A stretch of 64,000 nucleotides of DNA from Omphiscola glabra (Eukaryota; Mollusca; Gastropoda; Lymnaeidae), in assembly GCA_964017045.1 (NCBI GenBank), contig OZ024808.1, positions 12,058,284-12,122,283 on the forward strand. The letters run 5' to 3'. Both the position numbers and the translations under genes were made by a program. The notes under the pieces were generated by a model. That model ran no database searches, was not told the DNA's origin, and saw nothing but the letters and a program-made list of their open reading frames with translations. Positions 45,601-56,100 of this stretch are shown one piece after another. Numbering within the stretch: the first letter of the stretch is position 1; the number at the start of each line of letters is the position of its first letter.

Positions 45601-47293
45601 TTTTTTGCACGGCGTAATTTATGAACGAACCATTATAAATTTTTTTTTACACGTCAACGATCAAGAACATAATAATTTGATTCTAGCCAGACTTTGCTGT
45701 TGCAGAAAATTAAAACACAAAAATAACTACTGGCATGTAAGTCCTGTGTTGTTTGGTGTTTACTTAAGATCAATTATGCCAAGCATATAATTCAAATATA
45801 ATTACATCTTACCATCTCTGGCTTGTCCGCCATTATGGCTTTGTGCAGTGGAGTCTCCCCTCCTTTGAATTTCTTGGTGGGCATGTTGACGTCCCCACCA
45901 TGTTCCAAAAGTAGAGCCATGACCTCGACAAAACCTGCCGCAGCAGCAATGTGAATGGCATTTTCACCTGTTTCCGTCCTGCATGAGTTGATCTGCCCAC
46001 CTTGCTGCACCAAGACACTGGTGAGGCATACAGAGATAAAACGATAGAGATTCGTTTGGGTAAAAAAGGGAAGTCATTGTCCTCACATTAATGTCAATGT
46101 AGTTGAACATTGTTATAGAGATTTATGGTGGATACTTTTTCAGAAATTAATTTTAAAAACCAAATCTAAAAATTACGTGACAAATGTTGTAACCTTTTTT
46201 ATACCAAATATCACCTTATATTACCTTAATATCTCTGTGTCCTAAATAATTACCTGAATACCTCTGTGTGTCACATATAATTACCTCAGCCCTATGCATG
46301 TCCCATATAATTAACCGACTACCTCTGGGTGTCCAAAATAATTACCTGACTACGTCTGTGTGTCCCATTGCACAAGCTAAATGTAAAGGAGTCCGCCCAA
46401 AATCATCAGCACAGTTGCTAATGGCCCCCGCCTGCAGAAGCAATTTAACACATTCCAGGTGTCCATTTTTGGCTGCGTAGTGAATGGCTCTCCTATTCTG
46501 TTCATCGCCGTAACTCATGCGTGGGTGAAGGGACAGCAACTTCGACAGCACGGTGACATTGCCACGAATAGCTGCGTGTACAACACACTGGTTGATGTCC
46601 AAAGGAAGTCTGACCAAAAAAAATTACACAATTACCAGAAAATATATACTTCTGTTTAAAAAACCTAGGCATAACTGAATGACATATTTATTAAACAAAG
46701 CAACTGAAATGTACAATAATTCAAAATACATTATAAAGGAAGGTTTATAAGTTTACCATTAAAAAAAGAAACAAACAAATTCTGATTTTTAATAAGCAGT
46801 CTTGCATGAAAGTGAAATACACATTTCCAATTAGGCTTGATAATAGACCAAAATATATAATGTAGTTTTTAAAAAAACAAAATTATGATGAGTTTAAATA
46901 TCTGAAAGTTCCATAATCATTTGTCAGAAGCCTAGATTACCTTGAAACATGTTAAGTTATGAACATACAAAATAGGTCAAATTTATCTCATCCTGTCTGC
47001 TCCCTTCTCAACTAACCAGGTTGAAAATGAAAGTGGAGCATAACACAAAAAGATTATCTTTTATAAATTTACAAATGATTTCTCCCCCCCCCCCTCGGGT
47101 GACATTTACAATGTATAGTGTATAAAAAGGAAAATTGTTATTTAAAGCATTATTCTTGATAATACCTGGGATCATTAAGTTTAGTTTGCACCAGAGAATC
47201 AATAACCATCAAGTGCTCTCCGTCCATACTATTGATAAAAATCTCCATCAGCTTTTCAATCTGCGCTGCCTCTTTATCACTGACTGATGCCAT
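39490..47293 (-). CDS. ankyrin-repeat and SOCS-box protein, complete, 8 coding exons
   Basis: Minus-strand exons 47166-47293, 46346-46609, 45813-46017, 43598-43879, 42151-42355, 41674-41872, 39963-40155 and 39490-39636 join with compatible phases at all seven GT-AG introns. They total 1,623 bp, or 540 residues plus stop. After about 45 non-ankyrin residues come about 11-12 ankyrin repeats (TPLHLA/TPLHKA motifs, e.g. RTPLHLACAMGH, FTPLHKASNRGNP, HTPLHLALSKL). A C-terminal SOCS box follows (about residues 482-530), with PSLLACSRKAL and the cullin-5 motif LPIP followed by PLKSYL. Proteins of this ASB family act as substrate-binding subunits of elongin B/C-cullin 5 ubiquitin ligases in the cytosol. 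The substrate cannot be inferred. The ATG at 47291-47293 is the first in the exon. The layout resembles ASB proteins, but I do not assign an orthologue. Confidence 0.93.
39963..40155 (-). CDS. ASB-like gene exon 7, last ankyrin-like repeat and start of SOCS box
   Basis: Starts after AATGTCCAG and ends AGGAAG|GTAAGG. Contains KSPLFWLAYSGFLREALYLV and PSLLACSRK. The acceptor is preceded by an A-rich rather than pyrimidine-rich stretch, so the exon boundary rests on phase and on protein continuity. Confidence 0.85.
40189..40770. repeat. 33-bp minisatellite in ASB-like intron 7, 17-18 copies
   Basis: The unit begins TTTAAACTTTTTATTAGTTT and ends CCATCTGTATAGG; some copies read CTTTATAGG. The period is 11 codons, so the minus strand stays open for 199 codons (KFKPIQMETNK repeat). 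The array ends about 34 bp upstream of the exon-7 acceptor. Confidence 0.95.
41204..41341. repeat. 42-bp tandem repeat, 3 copies, in an ASB-like intron
   Basis: The unit begins AGTGGTGAGTGTTCTATCAA and includes ACAGATCAGGCTG. Confidence 0.9.
41594..41696. repeat. tandem duplication of exon-6 end and splice donor
   Basis: Two copies of about 51 bp (from ACAAAACAATTGATTT to TTGTGAACTGATCAG) lie side by side. On the minus strand the upstream copy holds the last 23 bases of exon 6 and its GTAGGT donor. The downstream copy repeats them inside the intron, where the donor reads GTAGGTTAAA. Confidence 0.92.
41674..41872 (-). CDS. ASB-like gene exon 6, ankyrin repeat 11
   Basis: Starts after TGTTTTAG and ends GGGGAA|GTAGGT. 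Includes VDKIVQALLDGGGRLDVRD and LTPLQRGLVVG. The last bases and donor are duplicated in the following intron. Confidence 0.9.
42151..42355 (-). CDS. ASB-like gene exon 5, ankyrin repeats 8-10
   Basis: Starts after TTGTCTGCAG and ends TTAG|GTAGGT. Begins GNPDLVEHLVAAGADVNARS and contains QTPLMSAVATN and HTPLHLALSKL. Confidence 0.94.
42668..42918. repeat. 31-bp minisatellite, 8 copies, in an ASB-like intron
   Basis: The unit begins GATTGGGTAACACTTGGACT and ends GACCACTGGGT. The minus-strand frame rotates by one base per copy, which is why the by-product peptide changes register. Confidence 0.94.
42975..43563. repeat. 35-bp minisatellite, about 17 copies, abutting ASB-like exon 4
   Basis: The unit begins CACATTTAGCCAAACAGAAC and ends AAGGCAACAAAGGGG. 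AACAAGG and AATGAGG variants occur in blocks. It lies in the intron directly downstream (minus strand) of exon 4. Confidence 0.95.
43598..43879 (-). CDS. ASB-like gene exon 4, ankyrin repeats 6-8
   Basis: Starts after ACCCCATGTAG and ends AACAGG|GTTGGA, a weak donor but the only one giving a phase-0 join to exon 5. Cores KYPIHVACEKG, QTPLSGAVLEN and FTPLHKASNR. A 35-bp minisatellite ends about 35 bp beyond the donor. Confidence 0.92.
44598..45633. mobile_element. degenerate TIR DNA element in ASB-like intron 3
   Basis: The left end GGGGTCGTTTGCAAATTACA resembles the inverted right end (GGTTCGTTCATAAATTACG), the GGGTCGTTCATAAATTACGTCA type end common in animal TIR transposons. Both ends are followed by long G-runs on the plus strand (44631-44642, 44671-44687, 45181-45196, 45547-45559). 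No transposase is recognisable. A 44780-45180 segment with TGTGAATATAATA... and ...CCCTGACA edges may be a further nested insertion. Confidence 0.5.
45813..46017 (-). CDS. ASB-like gene exon 3, ankyrin repeats 4-5
   Basis: Starts after CTCACCAG and ends at GAGATG|GTAAGA. Cores NAIHIAAAAGF and ETPLHKAIMADKPEM, the latter with a slightly long KKFKGG loop. Confidence 0.94.
46346..46609 (-). CDS. ASB-like gene exon 2, ankyrin repeats 1-3
   Basis: Starts after TTTTTTTTGGTCAG and ends at GTCAG|GTAATT. Repeat cores CVVHAAIRGN, RAIHYAAKNGH and RTPLHLACAMGH are clear. Confidence 0.95.
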
Positions 47294-47323
47294 TCTGAGT
47301 CTTCAAATCTCATCAACACTCAC
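47166..47323 (-). CDS. ASB-like gene exon 1 with start codon
   Basis: Coding part 47166-47293 begins MASVSDKEAAQIEKLMEIF and ends after two bases of an arginine codon at the donor CCCAG|GTATTA. The exon seems to start at 47323, just after a splice acceptor (CCTTAACTTTACAG on the minus strand), so there is probably an upstream non-coding exon. Confidence 0.85.
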
Positions 47324-47380
47324 CTGTAAAGTTAAGGATATGTAAAATAATGGTTTCCATATTTGCTTAGCATTGCAATT

Positions 47381-47678
47381 GTAAGATACTCAAATTATCT
47401 TAGGCTTTTTTATGTGATCAATCAATGCTGATTAATATGATATTATTAATAAATTTAAAAATAAAAAAAACTTTACTTTAACCATAGTGGCTACAAAATC
47501 AGGGAAAAGGGTACCAAGCAATTGAAGTTTTTGTAAGATACTCAAATTATCTGGGGTTTATTTATGTGATCAATCTATGCTGATTATGATATTATTGATA
47601 CACTTTTAAAAAAAAAACGTTACCTTAACCATAGTGGTTATAACATCTGGGAAAAGGGTATCAACCAATTGAAGTTTT
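47381..47678. repeat. ~150-bp tandem duplication upstream of ASB-like exon 1
   Basis: Two copies beginning GTAAGATACTCAAATTATCT (47381 and 47533), diverged by scattered substitutions and small indels. It lies in the presumed 5' intron. Confidence 0.9.
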
Positions 47679-49723
47679 CATTTATGGCTGCTTAATAACT
47701 TAATAATAATACTAACAAATAAATAGTGGAACAAGAAGACATGTTAGTTTAGACTTGGAAAATAGACCGTACATTTACATGGACATTTCTGCTAAATGCC
47801 TACTTCAGCAGACAAGAAAAATCAAGAAACAACAAATAAATCGAAATTTAAAATGTAGATGTTTTTACAGATTCTGATCAACTACAGATAGTTGAGTTGC
47901 AGTATAGTATAAGTATAGTTGAGTTTAGAATTAATCCTGGTTGTGTTTACTTAAAATAAATACATTGATACATGACATTGACATGTTCCCCCCAATCACA
48001 ATGAGTCTGCATTTCATAATTGGAGAAAGACCAAAAGTAATCTCTGACTCTGTGCTTCTTGATAAGTTTTTGTGCTTAGCCTAGGACTTAGAGGCTTAGC
48101 ATTGGATTTGGAATGAGAGACATTGACATAGTTTTAGTCTATTATTAGTCTAGTCATTGTCATCATAATCATTCATTATCCTAGTAATTACTAGTATAGG
48201 GTATAGTGATAAGCTGATAGTGATAGGCTTACTCATGCACTGAACTCATCATAACTCATGTTGGTATATTTCTACTTTAAATTTTAAAGTTGGAATACAA
48301 TTCCGAATAATATCCAACATAGAATAGACATAATAATTTAGAACGGCAGAATTATAATTTAAAAGATTAGCTTTTTTATGCCTTTTTTAAAATCATTTTG
48401 TTTTAGGCGTACATTATCATTAAAATTTGATATTAACCATGGTAAAAAACGTGGATGTAAACTATCTCTTCGCATTTACCTAATAATATAATTTATAAAT
48501 TATAATGAATCATTCTCATTCATAAAATACCTTTTTAATTAAAAAAAATGGGCATATAATAATAATAATAATACACAAACTGCAGACTAGCACTGGTTTC
48601 CCCGACAGTGTAAAGAATTGCGCATTGTTTGTATTCAAGTAAGACTCCTTTGCCTTTGACGCATTTGTGGTTCTATGTGACAAGTCCAATAATTCTACAC
48701 ATTCTAGTTCTAGTATAGTAATGTTGACTAAATTTTGAACCCAAACAAGCGTCAGAAGCGTCACTGGACAAAATTTCAACAAAGCGACAGCTGTTTCCGG
48801 TATTTGCCAGACCAACAATTTTAATTTGATATTTTTCATATATTTATTGTTTATTATTATTACTCAATGGTCATGTCATATACACTTAAATTTACGTGTT
48901 AAGTGAACTATTAGTTTAGAAATTCCCTTTTCAAAAAAAGAATGCTTTACCTGAAATACTTAAAAGCCTTATAAGTTATAACATGTATCTGAGTGGGCCC
49001 TATCTTAAAATTAAAAGTCTTAATGTCAAAGTTCATAGTTGAGTGAGCATTCGATTAACTGTTAACTATTACATAAACAAACATACTAACAAAGACTAAA
49101 TAATTTTTTGTTATAAATATTAATTTTAAATAATATATATAAATATTTTAATAACTGTTAGACATTTTCTTTTATATTTTGACTTTCATCACTTCGGTGT
49201 CTGTTTGATTGCTGCCCCCCCCCCCCCCCCCCATTTTCCATTCATATAGATCAGAGGAACTCTCTATTATTAATTTAAGATTCAATATAATACTACCCGG
49301 TATATTCATGAAATATAATATGAGTATGATATAATGATCCCATTTTTAAGAGTCACGACCTCATTTTAATTTTATTTTATTAGTAGTAATTAGCTGAGCC
49401 CACAGTAAATCCTCTGTGACCCCACTTGGTGTCGCGACCCACGAGAATATGAGTGGAATATGTCTGTAGCATAGGATTGTACAAGAGTAATTGAAACCCA
49501 CCACACACACCCCTTTTTTGGACGCTCAACGAGGCATATTCCTCATCAGACCCTCTATGACCTACATACGATTTACCCTTAAAAGTTCCCCAGAGCACCA
49601 TCCCATAATTCTATGCTGAGTCGGATGTATACGGGTGCTAGCTGCGAGTGAATGGAAGTCTTCCGGGAATGCTAGAGAAGTGTTTTTAAAACTAAAGTTC
49701 TGTGTTAAATTTTAAGTTTAAAA
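47679..49723. other. divergent intergenic/promoter interval
   Basis: Separates the minus-strand ASB-like gene from the plus-strand laminin gene. It is AT-rich with a C-run at 49216-49232. A 107-codon minus-strand frame (48516-48839) has no recognisable domain. The promoters and first non-coding exons of both genes probably lie here, but no core promoter motif is distinct enough to place. Confidence 0.5.
49335..49455 (-). mobile_element. possible old hAT fragment
   Basis: Read on the minus strand: TCGTGGGTCGCGACACCAAG, then TGGGGTCACAGAGG and GAGGTCGTGACTC. This resembles hAT MITE ends of the GTGGGTCGCGACC type. No target duplication was found. It lies about 270 bp upstream of the laminin start codon. 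Confidence 0.35.
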
Positions 49724-50105
49724 ATGCGTGCAGTTTTTGTGTTTCTGTTTGTTGGACTACATTCTGCATATTCTCAAGCACCGAGAGAACCTAGTGTGCC
49801 TTGCTATGATGATCAAAACCGGGCGCAAAGGTGCCAACCCCCGTTTGTTAACGCAGCTTACGGAAGAATTATTGTAGCCACAAATACTTGTGGAGTAAAA
49901 CAACCGATAGAGTACTGCTTGCAGACTGGTGTTACCGGTGCCAAAAAATATTGTTACGTATGTGACGATAGGGAACAGGATAAAAGGCATCCGCCAGAAT
50001 TTTTATCGGATTTTAACAACAATACGAGATGGACATGGTGGCAGAGTGAGACAATGTTGGAAGGAATGCAGTATCCTACCGTTGTAAACTTAACTTTGCA
50101 TCTCG
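49724..50105 (+). CDS. LAMC1: laminin gamma exon 1: signal peptide and LN domain start
   Basis: ATG at 49724 in the context TTTAAAAATGC. The hydrophobic VFVFLFVGL core and likely cleavage near AYSQ mark a secretory signal. Potential N-glycosylation sites are NNT and NLT; the latter is also present in vertebrate gamma-1. Cysteines in CYDDQ, RCQPP, NTCG, EYC and YCYVC match LN-domain positions. Donor CATCTCG|GTAAGT. Confidence 0.95.
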
Positions 50106-53100
50106 GTAAGTGTTTATTATTATATTTAATTTATTAATATGGGCTTATGGCTATTAATACTATTATTGATATGAATTAATACTTGATTATACTTGAAAGT
50201 TACTTAATTAACCATGTATGATGAGTTTGTAAGTGTAACTATTACTAATTACTGCACAGAGTACAGTTATGTTCACGAAAGCTGCAAAGCCCCTTAACTC
50301 CTAACGGCCTATACTATACTCGGCCTATACTCAGCCTATACTATAATTATAATAATAGTACTAAGGGCAAGGGTTAAGTAAGTTAATGATTAATCATAAT
50401 GTCAACAAAATCATCATACTTCATACTTTACTAGACTTTAGGCCTTAGTAGTAAAATCATAAAAATGTAGGCTAAAATTAAAATGATGTGTAACGTGTAA
50501 ATCCATCAAACTATTTGGGACTAATTAGCTTAAGGCTTAAGAAATAAATAAATTAATATAGGCCTACTTAACTACTGAGCCTACTGGAGCAGGTTGGAGT
50601 TAGGTTACAGTTTAAACTTTATTTATAGTTACAGTATTTAATAAAGTTATAAGTTAATATAAGCAGGGATTATTAGAGTGTTATAATTAGGCCTATAAAT
50701 AAAATATATAACAATAATATAATTTATAATTATATGATAGATAGTTGGTAGTAATTTTAGTTAGTATAGTTTTATAAATTAAATATAAGCCATTATAGGG
50801 TATAAGAGGGCCTAGGTATAGTTTTTGGCCTATTTTATGGTGCCACTTCAACATTTTTGGGCCATAGAGATATACTACTTATTAGTGAGACATGTTTTAA
50901 CTTTAATTTAAGTTTGACTTTTTACTTTTTTTATCCTACTTTTATACTAACATAACAACTCATAACTTATCATTAATTAAGGGCAAAGGCCCTGTTATTT
51001 ATAGAATAGTGATGTGGGCAACTACTTTATTTTCACTTTGCCATAATTCATTACATTTATGGATAGGCCTGTAAAGTTTATAAAGGCTATCTGGCTATCA
51101 CTATAATATCGTATCCCGAAATTTGATCGAAAGAAATTTGGTCGACGGAAAATTGATCGAACGGAAATTTGGTCGAATCATTTTTTTAATTTATACATTA
51201 AAATTTTGCGTCAAATTTCTTTTTGAACGCATTATTTTGTTTTACTATATAGTATAGTGCGTTCAAAAAGAAATTTGACGAAAAATTTTACGTCTGGACT
51301 GAAAAAAAGATTCGACCAAATTTTTCGTTCGATCAAATTACCGTCGATCAATTTTCCGTCGACGAAATTTCTCTCGATCAAATTTCCGGTAACCCTTTAA
51401 TATATGTCCAGTATTTCTCAAAGGGTGCAAGCTGGCATTTTAAGGCATTCCAGAAAAAGTTATTATTAGAACAGAGGAGACAGTATCTCTTAATATTTAA
51501 TCAATTATGACAAGATTGAGATTGACATGAGATAATAAATAAGAATGTTAAATATTTAAAAAAAACAAAAAAATTCATTAAAATGTTACTTTTTTAAGTT
51601 CTTTGCAATTATAACAAATAATTTTAAGACCATTTAAAATAAATATTTAAAATACATTGTTACTTATTTAGGGGTTGCGAGACGTATACAAAATTTGTTA
51701 AACAATTCGTAAAGGCTGCAGAAAGAGAGGGTATAAAAGGCTGGGAAACCTATGTATGATAGGATAAGTGTAATTTAGAACAAATTAGACACTATGTAGC
51801 CCTCCTGCATTAATACTGAGCATAGGCTAAAATATTTTTTTATTTATTTAGGCGTAGCCATATTAATTTAACAAAACATAACTCAGTTTAACGTGTAAAA
51901 CGAGAAATAATAAATTTTAAATATTTAAAAAATATTTTTGTTCTTTAAGTATCTGCAAAACAAAATATCAGACCAGATTTCCATCACACTTAATTTGACT
52001 TAAAATGAAAATGCTGCAAAGATGACCTTTTATGAAAATGCAACAGATAACCCTCTTTTGTCACTGATGAAATTGCTGCAAAGGCAAATAGAATGCTCTC
52101 AAAGTGGAGACAGCACTACTGAACAATGGGGGAAACACACACACACCCCATACATAACATATACTTAAACTGAGACAAAATATTTTTTGTAACTAAATAC
52201 AGTTATCTGAGTTTGCCTACTACAGTTAAAACTACAGTCACAGTGTTAACCTAACATTCATTTTTGCCATGCTTCTCTCTTTTGGGGTCACTCTATTAAC
52301 TCTTGCAGCAGTATAACTTAGTATAGTTTAACTGTAATAGTTATATAGTTGAATGATTGAACTGATGATTAGCAATAAATAGACCCAGTTTAAATCTGTA
52401 ATGGTTAGCAACTGTGTCATACTAGCTTAGTGTTCGTAGTCTCCCTTTTCATCTTGTTACTACAATAGTCAATAATGGAATTGTAGACTGCTGTGTTCAT
52501 AAGTGCTGATGTCTTATTGTATGTAGCTCTCAAGACACTCAAGAGGTCTCGCCGAGGTCGGGCGGGGGGGGGGGGGGGGGGGTCAATTAAGAGAATGGTA
52601 GTTGGAAACCAGTGTTCAACTTCTCCCAACACATTTCACCATATTATCATTATTATGTCAGTAGTCATTTACTATTTTATAGACCTTTGCAATAGTTAGT
52701 TATTTTATTGCTTAATCAATTGAAAAACATAACTATTCATAACATAGCCATCCTCTTTAGACTAGCAGGAAGAATTTCTACATTTGTGATGAAATAGTTT
52801 TAAAACCATTTTATCATCCAACATGCAGGGTTTAATGTCTATACAATGTTATGGTAGAACACAATTCTCATCTCTATTTGATCAAGAGCTACTTTATTTC
52901 TATTGACATTCAAATGCTTCATTCTTGCACATTAATGCACAATTCTCTACACTTACACTTAAAACATATTTTTAAAGGAAAAATTAATACTCCGGGGGTA
53001 ATGGTGCACATTATGCTGAGAAAAAAAATTAACCAAATTTTGTATTAATACAATTTTTATTTTTAATTGAAACTTTATCTTTGCTTTTCCTAGTCAGGTA

Positions 53101-56100
53101 CAGTTCATGGTACTATGTTAATTATAAATTTATATATATATTATCTCATCAGGTAAATCCTTTGACATCACCTATGTTAATCTCCGGTTCTACTCACCCC
53201 GTCCTGAGAGTTTTGCCATCTACAAACGCACCACGGAAAATGGGCCCTGGATACCGTACCAGTTCTACAGTGCTTCCTGTGAGAAGACCTACTCTCAGCC
53301 GCGCAGAGGCATCATCACCGCCTCCGATGAGGACAAGGCCATCTGTACGAATGAGTTTAGTGACATCAGTCCCCTGACTGGTGGGAGTGTAGCTTTCAGT
53401 ACCCTGGAGGGGCGCCCTAGTATGTTTGAGTTCCTCAGTAGTCCAAAGTTACAGGTAAGCGTTATGTCATTTCATTGATACTCAATATAATGACCCACCC
53501 CACCCCCATTAGGCAGGCTAATTCTGTTGTGTTGATTATTTCTTTAAGAAAATGGAAGCTAAAGGTTGGTTTGGCAAATTAAAAAAGGGCAGATGAGGGA
53601 TTGAAAACAAATTTGTATTTAGTGATCCACATATTTCCATTTTCAAACATCTTTAAAAGTCTAAAAATTTTAGGCATAAGGATGTTAAATTATAATAAGA
53701 AATTCAAGCTCTGGAGTGTGCATTTTCATATGGCTTGCCAATTTTGTATTGGAGTCTCTACTATGAAGGCCAATATTTATATATCTGTTCATTAAGTTAA
53801 ATGATTGATTTCTGAAAGCAATCATTTTTAGGGGAAAAAAAGTTATATCAACATTGTCAAGTACAAAACTATTGATGCATTAATATTAGGATACACTTGT
53901 ATTTATTTCTTCATACATCACAGTTTTGTCTCATTGATATGATTGATGTTCTTGGCAAACTTGGTGCCATACTTTTTTTTCTCTATAAAAAGCATTATGT
54001 CCCACCTCAAGATCATGATATATTCAGTGTTAAAACGAACATTTACTTTGTGCTTATACCCCGATGTCTAAATAGTGGGATCTACTGTCAGTGATCTTGG
54101 TGGTTTTTTTTACATACCCCAGCAGTCCTCTAAGATCTTAACGCATACGTTCAAAGATGCCTAAGAACCTAAGAACGTGTACAATGGAAGACTAATTGTT
54201 CTGCATGTAGGGGAAGTCAGGCTGTTATCAAGCTTGTTATATTTTGTAAAAAAAAAATCAATGTAAACAAAGAATATACACACAGAAAATTGTATGTGAA
54301 ACATTAGCTATGTGCACTGACATGTTTATTTGAAACATTAGCTATGTGCACTGACATGTTTATTTGAAACATTAGCTATGTGCACTGACATGTTTATTTG
54401 AAACATTAGCTATGTGCACTGACATGTTTATTTGAAACATTAGCTATGTGCACTGACATGTTTATTTGAAACATTAGCTATGTGCACTGACATGTTTATT
54501 TGAAACATTAGCTATGTGCACTGACATGTGTATTTGAAACATTAGCTATGTGCACTGACATGTTTATTTGAAACATTAGCTATGTGCACTGACATGTTTA
54601 TTTGAAACATTAGCTATGTGCACTGACATGTTTATTTGAAACATTAGCTATGTGCACTGACATGTTTATTTGAAACATTAGCTATGTGCACTGACATGTT
54701 TATTTGAAACATTAGCTATGTGCACTGACATGTTTATTTGAAACATTAGCTTATGTGCACTGACATGTTTATTTGAAACATTAGCTATGTGCACTGACAT
54801 GTTTATTTGAAACATTAGCTATGTGCACTGACATGTTTATTTGAAACATTAGCTATGTGCACTGACATGTTTATTTGAAACATTAGCTATGTGCACTGAC
54901 ATGTTTATTTGAAACATTAGCTATGTGCACTGACATGTTTATTTGAAACATTAGCTATGTGCACTGACATGTTTATTTGAAACATTAGCTATGTGCACTG
55001 ACATGTTTATTTGAAACATTAGCTATGTGCACTGACATGTTTATTTGAAACATTAGCTATGTGCACTGACATGTTTATTTGAAACATTAGCTATGTGCAC
55101 TGACATGTTTATTTGAAACATTAGCTATGTGCACTGACATGTTTATTTGAAACATTAGCTTATGTGCACTGACATGTTTATTTGAAACATTAGCTATGTG
55201 CACTGACATGTTTATTTGAAACATTAGCTATGTGCACTGACATGTTTATTTGAAACATTAGCTATGTGCACTGACATGTTTATTTGAAACATTAGCTATG
55301 TGCACTGACATGTTTATTTGAAACATTAGCTATGTGCACTGACATGTTTATTTGAAACATTAGCTATGTGCACTGACATGTTTATTTGAAACATTAGCTA
55401 TGTGCACTGACATGTTTATTTGAAACATTAGCTATGTGCACTGACATGTTTATTTGAAACATTAGCTTATGTGCACTGATATGTGTATATGAAACATTAG
55501 CTTATGTGCACTGATATGTGTAAGTGAAACATTAGCTATGTGCACTGATCTGTGTATGTGCAACACTAGCTATGTGCACTGATATGTGTATGTGAAACAT
55601 TAGCTTATGTGCACTTATATGTGTATGTGAAACATTAGCTACGTGAACTGATACATGTATATGCAACACTAGCTATGTGCACTGATCTGTGTATGTGAAA
55701 CATTAGCTATGTGCACTGATCTGTGTATGTGAAACATTAGCTATGTGCACTGATATGTGTATGACACATTAGCTATGTGCACTGATATGTGGATGTGAAA
55801 CATTAGCTTCAACAGGAACTGATTAAAATTCAAGTACTGGCTCGGCCATGCCCTACACTCTGCTAGGGTTATTATTGTTTTAATTCTCTGTTTTTGTCAT
55901 GGCTGATTTTTCGGGTTTTTTTTTGGCTGTAGTACTGACATGAAAAATATAAACCCAGCCACACTAATGTTGGATTTGAATGCATCAATCAATATGTATT
56001 GTTGTTTTTTTGTTACATTTTTCATATTTTACATTGTATGACTTTAAGAGAACAAAGACAAGGATGGGGACGACTTACGTGTTTACTACACCATACCCCA

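Noticed and set aside
53081..53377. 98-codon plus-strand frame
   Set aside because: It is a shadow of laminin exon 2 in another frame.
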